A DNA stretch of 28,363 bases from positions 1 through 28,363 of IMG/VR virus record IMGVR_UViG_3300023223_001795; one strand, written 5' to 3'. A model generated the notes under the pieces. It was not told the origin of the DNA. It did no database searches and saw only the letters and a program-made list of their open reading frames with translations. This stretch comes from a virus. This document shows, in pieces, positions 22,203-28,363 of this stretch (the stretch's first letter is position 1; every line of letters begins with the position of its first letter). A program made the translations under genes and the position numbers.

Positions 22203-22516
22203 TCAAACCTATAAAAGAAATCACAGACAGATTTGAGAGATTCCTTAATGCAAATATAATGGGAGATTCATCTCAAAGAGAAATAAGAGACATTGTTTTT
22301 TTGGCATTTCACTACGGAGGCCAAAACGCCACTTTGACATTAACCGACAATGCCTTTGTGGGCCATAATTATTGGTGGAATCGATTTGAAGGTATCAGGG
22401 TCATGCTTAGACCGTTCAAAAAGCCCAAAAGGAAAAATGAAAAAGCTGAGACTACTGAACAGATTTTGCAAAAAATTATAGATCCATACTTATTGGGTCG
22501 GAATGCAGTCGGGTGA
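22199..22516 (+). CDS. Hypothetical early protein, 105 residues
   Basis: Start overlaps the previous stop. The N-terminal helix (IKEITDRFERFLNAN) is followed by a beta stretch (NATLTLTDNAFVGHNYWWNRF) and a basic KKPKRKNEKAE tail with a helical end. Not recognised. Confidence 0.52.
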   Translation: MIKPIKEITDRFERFLNANIMGDSSQREIRDIVFLAFHYGGQNATLTLTDNAFVGHNYWWNRFEGIRVMLRPFKKPKRKNEKAETTEQILQKIIDPYLLGRNAVG

Positions 22517-22521
22517 TTTGA

Positions 22522-22812
22522 ATGTTTCCTAAATCAAAAAGGATAGTTGATGATGCCTGCCTTGCAATATTCAGGGCCAAGCCTTGTGTGGCATGTAGAA
22601 AACACCCACCCTCTGACCCGGCTCATCTGACTACAGTAAAGGCTGGGGGGAATGACTCAATGAAAAACGTCATGAGCCTCTGCAGACAGCACCACACAGA
22701 GCAGCACACTATTGGTTGGGTCAAGATGTCCAAAAAGTATTATCGGGTTCGGTATGCCCTAAGGAGGATGGGGAGAGCTGAGATTGGAGTGGATGGTGTG
22801 AAAAATGCCTAA
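22522..22812 (+). CDS. HNH-type endonuclease-like protein
   Basis: A 96-residue protein. CVAC (Cys22, Cys25), SDPAHLTT with His35, GGNDSMKNVMSLC (Asn45 and Cys54) and HHTEQHTIG (His57, His58, His62) match the short HNH/DUF968-like family seen in phage recombination regions (lambda Rap/NinB neighbourhood). Two Cys pairs would bind structural zinc and the His-Asn-His set the metal for cleavage. It would process branched recombination intermediates or act in packaging; role inferred. Confidence 0.75.
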   Translation: MFPKSKRIVDDACLAIFRAKPCVACRKHPPSDPAHLTTVKAGGNDSMKNVMSLCRQHHTEQHTIGWVKMSKKYYRVRYALRRMGRAEIGVDGVKNA

Positions 22813-23008
22813 AAAACGAAAATATACACGTTTCAAATGTTGGCACAAAGGTTGTCAGGAAAGGTACACCCATCAAATCAAAACAAAATTTTTGATAGGT
22901 TTCATCACAAAACAAGTGGAATTCCGTGGATGCGTAATACATTTTAAAATTTATATGAATGAATGGGGTTTCCCAGAAATTATGAGAGGTCTAAAAAATG
23001 AGCGGTAA
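22805..23008 (+). CDS. Small basic protein, 67 residues
   Basis: Start overlaps the HNH gene by 8 bp. Very basic start (MPKKRKYTRFKCWHKGCQ), with CWHKGC resembling a metal or nucleic-acid-contact turn. Unknown function. Confidence 0.5.
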   Translation: MPKKRKYTRFKCWHKGCQERYTHQIKTKFLIGFITKQVEFRGCVIHFKIYMNEWGFPEIMRGLKNER

Positions 23009-23297
23009 AGGACAAGGATTATTGAAAAAGTATCAGGTTTCAAAAATATCAAATCCAAAAAAGGATTTGGATTGTATCGTTTTGGAATTTGATGACCCAA
23101 TAGCCCGTGAAGGTCTTAAAGCGTGGGCTCATGCAATGAATGATGCCGGATATGTGAAGTGCGCTCAACAGACACTAAAAAAAATTAGGCATTATGAGCC
23201 ATGCCTGCACTTGATAGTGTTCTCAAAACCACAAGATAATAAAATCTACTGCAATGATTGTCCTGCAGTAAGGGAATTTGGGAAGGGATTTCAATGA
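22998..23297 (+). CDS. Conserved phage protein, 99 residues
   Basis: Start overlaps the previous gene by 11 bp. The stretch KYQVSKISNPKKDLDCIVLE, then FDDPIAREGLKAWAHAMNDAGY, is a small alpha-beta domain that I recall in phage early regions (tyrosine-valine start, DCIVLEF, then an A-x-W-A helix). The C-terminus has CNDCP. Function unknown. Confidence 0.58.
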   Translation: MSGKGQGLLKKYQVSKISNPKKDLDCIVLEFDDPIAREGLKAWAHAMNDAGYVKCAQQTLKKIRHYEPCLHLIVFSKPQDNKIYCNDCPAVREFGKGFQ

Positions 23298-23494
23298 ATA
23301 ACAGAATGGCCAGACGGCTCCGAAAAGAGGCCCTAATCATCACAAGCAACAATAGTGTTTACAATAAATTGGGAGTTAATGTTTATAGGAGACTGAAAAG
23401 GTTCTATACTCAATCTAAGGCATATGCAAAAAAGAATTTAGCTAAAACTGGGAGGATGACAGTCCCCAAAAGCTATTTGATGAGACCGAGGTGA
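23294..23494 (+). CDS. Small basic protein, 66 residues
   Basis: The ATG at 23294 overlaps the previous stop and has GGGAAGGG about 6 nt upstream; an in-frame ATG at 23258 lies inside the neighbour. Strongly basic (RMARRLRKEAL, YRRLKRFYTQSKAYAKK), predicted helical. Possibly nucleic-acid binding; not recognised. Confidence 0.52.
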   Translation: MNNRMARRLRKEALIITSNNSVYNKLGVNVYRRLKRFYTQSKAYAKKNLAKTGRMTVPKSYLMRPR

Positions 23495-23498
23495 AATC

Positions 23499-23753
23499 AT
23501 GACAAGCGCACGGGATTTATTTGAAAGTGTGAAAAACAGACGCATCGAGTTCAAAAGTGGCCCCTTTAAAAACAATGTTGGGGCATTTAAGCCCTATGGA
23601 TTTGAGGGCAATATACTGAATGGTATGCATGACAATGGGGAGTCTACTAGTTGGGCAGCTCTATGGTTTGGTGAGACTAATTTTGAAAATTCTCATTGGA
23701 AATTCGCTAAACCACGGAGAAACCACCCTGAGGACTTGGTGGGTGCATCATGA
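23499..23753 (+). CDS. Hypothetical early protein, 84 residues
   Basis: GAGGTG about 7 nt before ATG. Compact alpha-beta sequence with FKSGPFKNNVGAF and STSWAALWFGETNF, ending in a basic segment. The stop overlaps the next start. Not recognised. Confidence 0.52.
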   Translation: MTSARDLFESVKNRRIEFKSGPFKNNVGAFKPYGFEGNILNGMHDNGESTSWAALWFGETNFENSHWKFAKPRRNHPEDLVGAS

Positions 23754-23968
23754 ATATAGCTAAAGGGTCATGGACATGCCCAATTGAAGTTTGTGGGCAT
23801 AAAAACGAAGCTCAAGTTGAACAGTCTCCAATATTTGGGTGGAATAGGAAAAAAACGGTTGAGTGCTCAAAATGTAAATTAGTAGTCCTAATACAGCCCA
23901 CTCTATATGCCACATTCCAGGTCTATGTGGACGTTGATGAGATTTCAAAGCCATTGACAAGGAACTGA
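23750..23968 (+). CDS. Small zinc-ribbon-like protein, 72 residues
   Basis: Start overlaps the previous stop. Cys10, Cys15 and His17 (CPIEVCGH) pair with CSKC near 39-42 for one zinc site, followed by a beta tail. Not recognised. Confidence 0.55.
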   Translation: MNIAKGSWTCPIEVCGHKNEAQVEQSPIFGWNRKKTVECSKCKLVVLIQPTLYATFQVYVDVDEISKPLTRN

Positions 23969-23970
23969 AT

Positions 23971-24234
23971 ATGAAAAATTACACTAAATTTGAGCTGAGT
24001 GATGAATTGGAAAATTCAAAGCCACCCACCAAGCCTGCAGCTCTGCCAAAGAGGAAATTTTACAGGCAGAAAACAAAAGGTCCATTTTTTGGCACATGCC
24101 AAAGATGTGACGGATGGTCATGGTTTCGGGAATATTGCAAACAATGCAGATTAATCGCTAATTTACAAAAATTGGGTGTGAAATTTAGACTTGAGGAAAA
24201 AGACAAAGGAATTCAAAATGACCCACAGTGCTGA
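23971..24234 (+). CDS. Small zinc-finger-like protein, 87 residues
   Basis: A basic Pro-rich segment (PPTKPAALPKRKFYRQK) is followed by CQRC and CKQC pairs 13 residues apart and a helical basic end. Zinc binding is likely. The start is 3 nt after the previous stop. Confidence 0.55.
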   Translation: MKNYTKFELSDELENSKPPTKPAALPKRKFYRQKTKGPFFGTCQRCDGWSWFREYCKQCRLIANLQKLGVKFRLEEKDKGIQNDPQC

Positions 24235-24436
24235 ATGGAAAGCAGGGTATGAGCAGGCCCGCTTTGATTTTATTGCAGTAGTGAAAATTGCACAAAAGGA
24301 CGTGGAGAATTCAAAACCCAAAAAACTCAATAAAATCAGAGCAAATCGATACGATGCTGTAGAGCAGACAATGGAGCAATGTTTACAACATATTAGGGAT
24401 TTAAAGACAGGAGCCCAAAATGGCAGCCAGAGCTAA
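24218..24436 (+). CDS. Small helical protein, 72 residues
   Basis: ATG at 24218 with AAGGA 7 nt upstream; an in-frame TTG at 24191 lies inside the neighbour. Helices EWKAGYEQARFDFIAVVKIA and DAVEQTMEQCLQHIRDL. Overlaps genes on both sides by 17 bp each. Not recognised. Confidence 0.52.
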   Translation: MTHSAEWKAGYEQARFDFIAVVKIAQKDVENSKPKKLNKIRANRYDAVEQTMEQCLQHIRDLKTGAQNGSQS

Positions 24437-24662
24437 GGACAAATGTGATTTATGTGACAATGAGTGGCCCATGGACTGCCTCTCAATGTTTGAATTTTCA
24501 CCACCACCCGGTACTAGTAGGAAAATCATCTGCCACGTATGTAGTGACAGGATTGTGAATAGCAGACTACAGGACTCACTTAAAAAAATAGTTAAAAGAG
24601 AAGTAGGGAAATTTTTAAGACAATCAACAAAAAACCGTGATTTAGGTGGCAGTAGTGTTTGA
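24420..24662 (+). CDS. Small zinc-finger-like protein, 80 residues
   Basis: CDLC (Cys9, Cys12) and CHVC pairs separated by about 25 residues, then a charged helix (LKKIVKREVGKFLRQ). AGGAG lies before the ATG. Resembles a small zinc protein of the early region; no family. Confidence 0.55.
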   Translation: MAARAKDKCDLCDNEWPMDCLSMFEFSPPPGTSRKIICHVCSDRIVNSRLQDSLKKIVKREVGKFLRQSTKNRDLGGSSV

Positions 24663-24813
24663 GTCTTTTATGCAAGGGACATGGGAAATCTGGGAGTCAG
24701 TGCTCCTGGCTATTGGAATCTATTCCATTGTCCTTATATCGATCTGGGCCTTTTTAAAAGGCGCATCAGAGTGCTCAAATCATCCAGACTATGACAATTT
24801 GGGGGATGAATAA
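24655..24813 (+). CDS. Small single-pass membrane protein, 52 residues
   Basis: GTG at 24655 with AGGTGG about 7 nt upstream, overlapping the previous gene by 8 bp; the stop overlaps the next ATG by 1 bp. Starts VFESFMQG (initiator Met), with a membrane segment SVLLAIGIYSIVLISIWAFL and an acidic tail. Continuous chained spacing supports it. Function unknown. Confidence 0.6.
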   Translation: MFESFMQGTWEIWESVLLAIGIYSIVLISIWAFLKGASECSNHPDYDNLGDE

Positions 24814-25007
24814 TGCCTGAAAAATTAACTATCAAAGACATATTTTTGAGAAAAATGAAAAAGCAATCAAGAGTTTACGCGATGCGTATTACTATTGAAA
24901 GAATTTTCTGTGTTGGAAATCGAAAAGCCATGCAAATGGCCTATATTGCAGGGTCCAGATATGGGTGGAATCAAAGGGATAAAATCAAATCACTGGGGTA
25001 TAAGTGA
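24813..25007 (+). CDS. Small basic protein, 64 residues
   Basis: The ATG overlaps the previous stop by 1 bp; GGGGGA lies 6-7 nt upstream. Basic helical residues (FLRKMKKQSRVYAMR) then a GNRKAMQMAYIAGSRYGW segment. Not recognised. Confidence 0.52.
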   Translation: MPEKLTIKDIFLRKMKKQSRVYAMRITIERIFCVGNRKAMQMAYIAGSRYGWNQRDKIKSLGYK

Positions 25008-25222
25008 GCCTAACAGAGTACAGCACTAATGAAATCAAGGATGAGCTTAGAAAAAGGGAATCAGATTTCCCCACTGATAGGGAGGTCGAAAACATGAGAA
25101 TCAGGAAAAGAGTGCCAAAAGCCCATCATTGCCAATTCTGTGATGGGAGTGGTCAAAATGTTATTAATTCTGGTGATTGCTATCTATGTAATGGCACAGG
25201 CGTCCCATCGGCATATCGATGA
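25004..25222 (+). CDS. DnaJ-type zinc-finger mini-protein
   Basis: A 72-residue protein from GTG 25004, overlapping the previous stop by 4 bp. Two CxxCxGxG units, CQFCDGSG and CYLCNGTG, form one zinc centre as in the Cys-rich domain of DnaJ. The N-terminal 35 residues are acidic and helical. There is no J-domain, so it is a stand-alone zinc module, perhaps a chaperone adaptor or a nucleic-acid-binding protein. Confidence 0.62.
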   Translation: MSLTEYSTNEIKDELRKRESDFPTDREVENMRIRKRVPKAHHCQFCDGSGQNVINSGDCYLCNGTGVPSAYR

Positions 25223-25356
25223 GCAAATCAATAGGGCAAAAAATCTATGATGATTTTTGCAGTTATTACTCAGTGAGAGGACTAGCTAGGAAATATAGGC
25301 GCCCATATTGGCAAATTGAGAATTTCATCAGGTGGTGGAGCAAAAAACGTAGTTAG
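25219..25356 (+). CDS. 45-residue HTH-like protein
   Basis: ATG at 25219 overlaps the previous stop (ATGA). The product (start MSKSIGQKIYDDF) has a helix-turn-helix-like layout, SVRGLARKY then PYWQIENFIRWW, similar to small phage homeodomain-like regulators. It is short and lacks its own ribosome-binding site but continues the chained operon. A 51-bp gap with AGTATACT follows. Confidence 0.5.
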   Translation: MSKSIGQKIYDDFCSYYSVRGLARKYRRPYWQIENFIRWWSKKRS

Positions 25357-25407
25357 ACATGACATGCAGTGATAGACTAATAAAGTATACTATTAATAGG
25401 AAATAAA

Positions 25408-25827
25408 ATGAAACCAGGAAATGAACTCGATGAACTTATAGCCTCAAAAGTGATGGGTGTTGATATATCAGTCTACAAGCTCCACTCATGGGAATTATAT
25501 AACAATGGAAAAGTATATAATTTTGCGTATGATCACGGGAACCATAATGGACCAAGATGTACTCGGTGTGATTACTACTATTGTCATCATTGTCAAAAGG
25601 GCCCTACAGAACCATGTAAAATAACTGTGTTTTCTTATTCTACAAATATTTCCAGTGCATGGAGACTTGTTGAAAAGCTTCAAAGCAAAGGTTTTGGCCT
25701 TGAGATAATGAAAAGTCCAAATTTGAAATATATGGTTTCTTTTCTTGAGTCTGCTCCGACAGTTGAGGGTGAGACAGCCCCTCATGCAATCTGCTTAGCA
25801 GTTTTGAAAGCCCTGGAAATAAAGTGA
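25408..25827 (+). CDS. Phage ABA-sandwich domain protein
   Basis: A 139-residue protein, AGGAAA 5-6 nt before the ATG. Residues 5-18 read NELDELIASKVMG; a CTRC/CHHC cluster (about 51-62) could hold zinc. Residues 75-139 match the phage ABA sandwich domain: FSYSTNISSAWRLVEKLQ, then MVSFLES, then TAPHAICLAVLKALE. It is a common early-region phage protein without assigned function. Confidence 0.78.
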   Translation: MKPGNELDELIASKVMGVDISVYKLHSWELYNNGKVYNFAYDHGNHNGPRCTRCDYYYCHHCQKGPTEPCKITVFSYSTNISSAWRLVEKLQSKGFGLEIMKSPNLKYMVSFLESAPTVEGETAPHAICLAVLKALEIK

Positions 25828-26111
25828 GCAAAAAACCAAAAATCAAATACTGTATGGATTGTAATGACCCCATTTATAAATATAATTCAAATAATGGTAT
25901 TTACTGCCTTGATTGTGGTTCTAGCAACGTCTATCCCGGTCCAAATCGTATTCTATGCCATAGATGCGATGGACTTAGGCCTGAAAATGAAATCAATAAA
26001 GAGGCTCAAATCCACCATAATGCACAATGGCCTGAATGTATTGATAGGAAAGCATGTCAGAGTAGGGTGAGGAAAAGAAAACGTGCAAAAATGATAGAAA
26101 AAACTGGGTGA
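25824..26111 (+). CDS. Zinc-ribbon protein, 95 residues
   Basis: GTG at 25824 overlaps the previous stop. CMDC, CLDC and CHRC pairs give two possible zinc sites, followed by a basic tail (VRKRKRAKM). Resembles a small DNA-binding ribbon protein; no family. Confidence 0.58.
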   Translation: MSKKPKIKYCMDCNDPIYKYNSNNGIYCLDCGSSNVYPGPNRILCHRCDGLRPENEINKEAQIHHNAQWPECIDRKACQSRVRKRKRAKMIEKTG

Positions 26112-26114
26112 TTT

Positions 26115-26615
26115 ATGAGCCACTATCTGAGGACCCATTGGACAAATATGGTGATGAGGATGAGTAGGAAAACTTTGGAGAATAGACAAATGGCTATAAA
26201 AAGAGAACCTCAACCTGTTTGTATTGAGCGCCCAGAAACGAAAACAATGGAGTGTCTCTATTGTGGTGTTTTTGAAAAAATAGAATTCCCATATCTCTCT
26301 AAAGAGTATTTCCAACAAAAAAAGGCAATTATAGAAAAACACTCACATACCGTCAAATCTGAGACAACAAATACTTTAGAAATGATGAGACGAGAAATTA
26401 AAGCGGGTATTGAGGGATTCATTGACGATCGAGCAAAAATATCTGCATTTTTATATAAAAAAGTGGATGAATTTCAACAAAGAGGATTATTGCAAAGGCC
26501 AGAATTAAATTTTGAAATAGAACGGGACAAGGAAAACCCTGATCAATTAAATTTTGTGCCAAGTGATGATGACACAAGAAAATTTTTTGAAACTATTTTT
26601 GTATTTAAGCCATGA
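26115..26615 (+). CDS. Zinc-finger-containing helical protein, 166 residues
   Basis: ATG 26115 with a weak GGGTGA upstream. Residues 46-49 are CLYC, and an IIEKHSH stretch further on could complete one C2H2-type site. Before this the N-terminus is basic and after it comes a helical body (EMMRREIKAGIEGFIDDRAK) and an acidic C-terminus ending in FFETIFVFKP. Not recognised. Confidence 0.55.
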   Translation: MSHYLRTHWTNMVMRMSRKTLENRQMAIKREPQPVCIERPETKTMECLYCGVFEKIEFPYLSKEYFQQKKAIIEKHSHTVKSETTNTLEMMRREIKAGIEGFIDDRAKISAFLYKKVDEFQQRGLLQRPELNFEIERDKENPDQLNFVPSDDDTRKFFETIFVFKP

Positions 26616-26652
26616 AATTGACCCATAGCCTCAACTGTGAAAGAATTTGGAC

Positions 26653-26964
26653 ATGGAAACGCTCTCTGAAATAGCCAGGGAGGCCATCCTTTGGACTCTC
26701 TCCCAACATAATTGGCATCGGTCACGGACTGCCCACACTTTGGGAATTTCAGTAAGGTGCCTGAGAAATAAAATCCATGAATATAAAGATGATGGTTGGC
26801 TCATCCCTGAAAGCCCTGACAAAAGAATATTAATAATTCCTAAGCCATTGAAATTAAAGCGTCAATTCTCATCTGAGCAGTTAATACAAAAAGACATTAT
26901 GGACAGACGCTATCCAAATACTGGGGGCTCATGGCCTCCTAGGGACAAATCTATTGTTATTTGA
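26653..26964 (+). CDS. Fis-type HTH regulator
   Basis: A 103-residue protein; TTG 26647 is in frame but ATG 26653 is a normal start. Residues 11-46 form the HTH_8 (Fis) domain: AILWTLSQHNWHRSRTAHTL, then GISVRCLRNKIHEY, matching the Asn-Trp-x-Arg and GIS-x-R-x-L-R-x-K signature. The C-terminus is basic and Pro-rich. With no AAA or receiver domain it is a stand-alone binder, a good candidate for activating late transcription or bending DNA. Confidence 0.8.
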   Translation: METLSEIAREAILWTLSQHNWHRSRTAHTLGISVRCLRNKIHEYKDDGWLIPESPDKRILIIPKPLKLKRQFSSEQLIQKDIMDRRYPNTGGSWPPRDKSIVI

Positions 26965-26975
26965 AAGGGCTAGAG

Positions 26976-27287
26976 ATGAAAATTCAAAAAAATCAAGATG
27001 TTGGGAATGGAGAGTTTTCATTTTATTGTCCTGGATGCGATTCTCCGCATACTTTTGGGGTGGACCACGGGGCAGTCAGGTGGTCTTTTAACGGGGACAT
27101 GGATGTCCCCACACTTTCACCATCATATAAAACTTGGGGAGAGACAAAATTCATTGAGGAGGACCCAGGATGGAAAAGGGAAAAATGGGTGTGTCATTCA
27201 TTTATTAAAAATGGAAATATTGACTTTTGCAGCGACACAACTCACGAATTGAGAAATAAAACCGTGCCATTACCAGATTTCCCTTAA
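26976..27287 (+). CDS. DUF6527-like phage protein
   Basis: A 103-residue protein; AGGG lies about 7 nt before the ATG at 26976, so the upstream TTG is not used. CPGC at about 18-21 and WSFNGDMDVPTLSPSY, then WVCHSFIKNGNIDFCSDTTH and LPDFP, match the small phage family DUF6527. The His/Cys at CHS and DTTH may bind a metal. Function unknown. Ends with a 4-bp overlap to the convergent minus-strand gene. Confidence 0.8.
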   Translation: MKIQKNQDVGNGEFSFYCPGCDSPHTFGVDHGAVRWSFNGDMDVPTLSPSYKTWGETKFIEEDPGWKREKWVCHSFIKNGNIDFCSDTTHELRNKTVPLPDFP

Positions 27288-27508
27288 TCACGGTTGAGTC
27301 TCTCTCTCCAATCTTTAGGCCATGAGTATTGATTCCTTGATTTATAGCGCATTATTGTGGCGTATCTTTGTTGTAATTGAGGTCTAGGCATTTTCAATTG
27401 TTTTTCAATCCAGTAGAAACCCTTACCCTTAGACAGCCAGTAAACCAGGTCATCCTCCATTTCTCGAGTCCATTTGCTTATTCCGGCTTTGTGGGGATTC
27501 CTTTTCAT
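27284..27508 (-). CDS. Myb/SANT- or GcrA-like HTH protein
   Basis: A 74-residue basic protein from ATG 27508. Residues 12-55 (KWTREMEDDLVYWLSKGKGF, then WIEKQLKMPRPQLQQRYATI) look like a SANT/Myb or GcrA-type helix-turn-helix, with the Trp-Thr-x-E start and spaced Trp residues. No ribosome-binding site is visible; the palindrome begins 2 nt upstream. It is divergent from csrA and shares its upstream region, so it may regulate itself and csrA. Confidence 0.6.
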   Translation of the reverse strand: MKRNPHKAGISKWTREMEDDLVYWLSKGKGFYWIEKQLKMPRPQLQQRYATIMRYKSRNQYSWPKDWRERLNRD

Positions 27509-27510
27509 AA

Positions 27511-27528
27511 TGTGCTATAAATAGCACA
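27511..27528. promoter_or_regulatory. 18-bp palindromic operator-like site
   Basis: TGTGCTAT-AA-ATAGCACA: two perfect 8-bp arms around AA, in the 94-bp gap between the divergent HTH gene and csrA. It lies directly upstream of the minus-strand start, where a bound dimer would block it. This is the clearest operator-like dyad in the window. Confidence 0.6.
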
Positions 27529-27602
27529 AGAAAACAGTGTGATACATCTAGTACGCTCAGAGGGCCTTGCAAATCCAATCAAAATAATGTTTCCTGAATT
27601 CC

Positions 27603-27839
27603 ATGGGTTATTTAGTTATAATGCGCAGAGTGGGCGAACGTCTCATTTTGACTGCAAAAACTGATTTTAAAGCGGGCCAAGAGATCGAAATAATGGTCTC
27701 TGATGCCTCTAACGGTAAAGCAGACCTGGCCATTAAGGCACCACAAGAGATAGGTATTAGCAGGAAAGGCACTCACATCCAGGAGGGTGACGTTGTCAAT
27801 AAACATCACGCTAGAATCGGACATACAAAAGCTAGGTGA
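27603..27839 (+). CDS. csrA: CsrA-family RNA-binding translational regulator
   Basis: A 78-residue protein aligned to CsrA along its first 60 residues: LVIMRRVGERLIL corresponds to LILTRRVGETLMI, and DLAIKAPQEIGISRKG to RIGVNAPKEVSVHREE. Arg54 matches the key RNA-contact Arg44 of E. coli CsrA, while the following Glu is Lys. There is an extra loop of about seven residues after RRVGERLIL and an 18-residue tail. CsrA dimers bind GGA motifs near ribosome-binding sites. No Shine-Dalgarno is visible, and the last 47 bp overlap the tail gene, whose AGGAGG lies inside csrA. Likely role: control of phage or host message translation. Confidence 0.83.
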   Translation: MGYLVIMRRVGERLILTAKTDFKAGQEIEIMVSDASNGKADLAIKAPQEIGISRKGTHIQEGDVVNKHHARIGHTKAR

Positions 27840-28363
27840 TTTCCTCACCAAACTCAAAACCAAAGCCACTGTAATAGCCACCAGACAAGCCCTCAATAAG
27901 ACTGTGAAGAGTTTCAGGACATTCTCTGCCAAAGAGCTCAAAAAACAACGTGACATCAAAGTAGGTGAGATCAAAAAGAAACACATTAGAACCACAAAGG
28001 CTAAGGGCAGCAAACTAGAGGATATGGAGGCAACGGTTAAGTTTGGGAAGAGGGATTTCTCTTTACTCAAGTTTGTGAGGGGATCGAAAGACCCACGGAA
28101 ACAAAAGGGTATAGCACCTAAGAGCCGTGCCAAGATCAAGGTACGTATCAAGCAGGGGAAATCAATTAAGATGAAGCGTGCCTTTATAGTTAAAGGGTTT
28201 GGGGGCAAAAACATCATAGTTAGACGCAAAGAGAATGAGCTGAGAGGCCCAAACAATCAAAAAGGTAGAGTGGTTCTAATGTGTTTCTTTTTGATCTCAC
28301 CTACTTTGATGTCACGTTGTTTTTTGAGCTCTTTGGCAGAGAATGTCCTGAAACTCTTCACAG
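27793..28363 (+). CDS. gpZ-like minor tail / tail-completion protein, 3'-incomplete
   Basis: Best start is TTG 27793, which has AGGAGG (27781-27786) 6 nt upstream; GTG 27787 directly abuts the site. The product (MSINITLESDIQKLGDFLTK) continues with ALNKTVKSFRTFSAKEL and a basic helix, fitting the minor tail protein Z family in which an N-terminal helix pair and a conserved ALN-x-T motif precede a basic domain. Reliable sequence ends near 28269: from 28270 the DNA is the inverse of 27902-27995, and the last 31 codons are an antisense artefact. In myophages gpZ-like genes lie between the capsid genes and the sheath. Confidence 0.68.
   Translation, partial: MSINITLESDIQKLGDFLTKLKTKATVIATRQALNKTVKSFRTFSAKELKKQRDIKVGEIKKKHIRTTKAKGSKLEDMEATVKFGKRDFSLLKFVRGSKDPRKQKGIAPKSRAKIKVRIKQGKSIKMKRAFIVKGFGGKNIIVRRKENELRGPNNQKGRVVLMCFFLISPTLMSRCFLSSLAENVLKLFT
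27902..27995 (+). repeat. Inverted repeat, left copy (94 bp)
   Basis: Perfect 94-bp inverted match to 28270-28363. It lies within the gpZ-like gene and is separated from its partner by 274 bp. Confidence 0.97.
28270..28363 (-). repeat. Inverted repeat, right copy at the sequence end (94 bp)
   Basis: The last 94 bases are the exact reverse complement of 27902-27995. A fold-back that ends exactly at the sequence edge and replaces the 3' end of an ordinary gene is most easily explained as an assembly or amplification chimera. Confidence 0.97.

Noticed and set aside
25357-25407. AGTATACT before the ABA-sandwich gene as a promoter.
   Set aside because: TATACT fits a -10 box but no -35 sequence lies at 16-18 bp, so it is not listed as a promoter.
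27612-28256. Long open frame on the minus strand (214 codons) opposite csrA and the gpZ-like gene.
   Set aside because: It is antisense to two recognisable families and gives a Leu/Ser-rich low-quality product; it is a shadow frame.
1-28363. tRNA genes, CRISPR arrays, insertion sequences and attachment sites.
   Set aside because: No cloverleaf-like arms with a TTC loop, no regularly spaced repeats, no transposase motif and no integrase or matched core sites were seen by eye.

Overview
The window is part of a genome of a contractile-tailed bacteriophage (or prophage) with a Mu-type tail, AT-rich by eye and densely coded. The host is most likely Gram-negative: the lysis cassette has a lipobox lipoprotein and a candidate spanin partner, and the phage carries a CsrA homologue. 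No host genus can be read from the sequence. The sequence is incomplete: it starts inside the Mu gp43/N-like gene and ends in a fold-back (a 94-bp perfect inverted repeat of sequence about 370 bp upstream). No terminase, portal, capsid, sheath, tube or tape-measure gene and no integrase or transposase was seen, so they must lie outside.

Layout. (1) 1-4959 (+): baseplate module in Mu order (gp43/N-like, gp44/P-like hub, gp45-like spike, gp46-like, gp47/baseplate J-like, gp48-like). (2) 4979-7685 (+): tail-fibre genes, including a 707-residue modular adhesin that begins with a signal-peptide-like segment. (3) 7715-9487 (+): lysis and membrane cassette (coiled-coil membrane protein, duplicated DGESV protein, candidate holin, overlapping candidate spanin pair, NlpC/P60 endolysin). 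(4) 9499-13089 (+): accessory virion or fibre proteins, one with six ten-residue Asp-periodic repeats. (5) 13092-17088 (-): a convergent block headed by a replication initiator with iteron-like repeats inside its gene. It also holds a VRR-NUC nuclease whose frame is broken at a 9-nt homopolymer, a histone-H1-like Lys/Ala-rich protein and several unknowns. (6) 17089-18326: control region with inverted repeats, a possible structured RNA and a terminator-gene-terminator unit of the moron type. (7) 18327-27287 (+): an early operon of about 30 small, mostly stop-start-overlapping genes (Xre regulator, deoxyribosyltransferase-like, ASCH, radical-SAM Gp37/Gp68-like, HNH, many Cys-pair mini-proteins, phage ABA-sandwich, Fis-type HTH, DUF6527-like). 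(8) 27284-28363: a minus-strand HTH gene, an 18-bp operator-like palindrome, csrA, and the start of a gpZ-like tail gene overlapping csrA.

Working model (inference): the divergent control region drives replication genes leftward and the early operon rightward. The Fis-type HTH, the Myb/GcrA-like HTH and CsrA sit together where early genes give way to structural genes, and may control that switch. Structural and lysis genes read rightward and collide tail-to-tail with the minus-strand block at 13089/13092.
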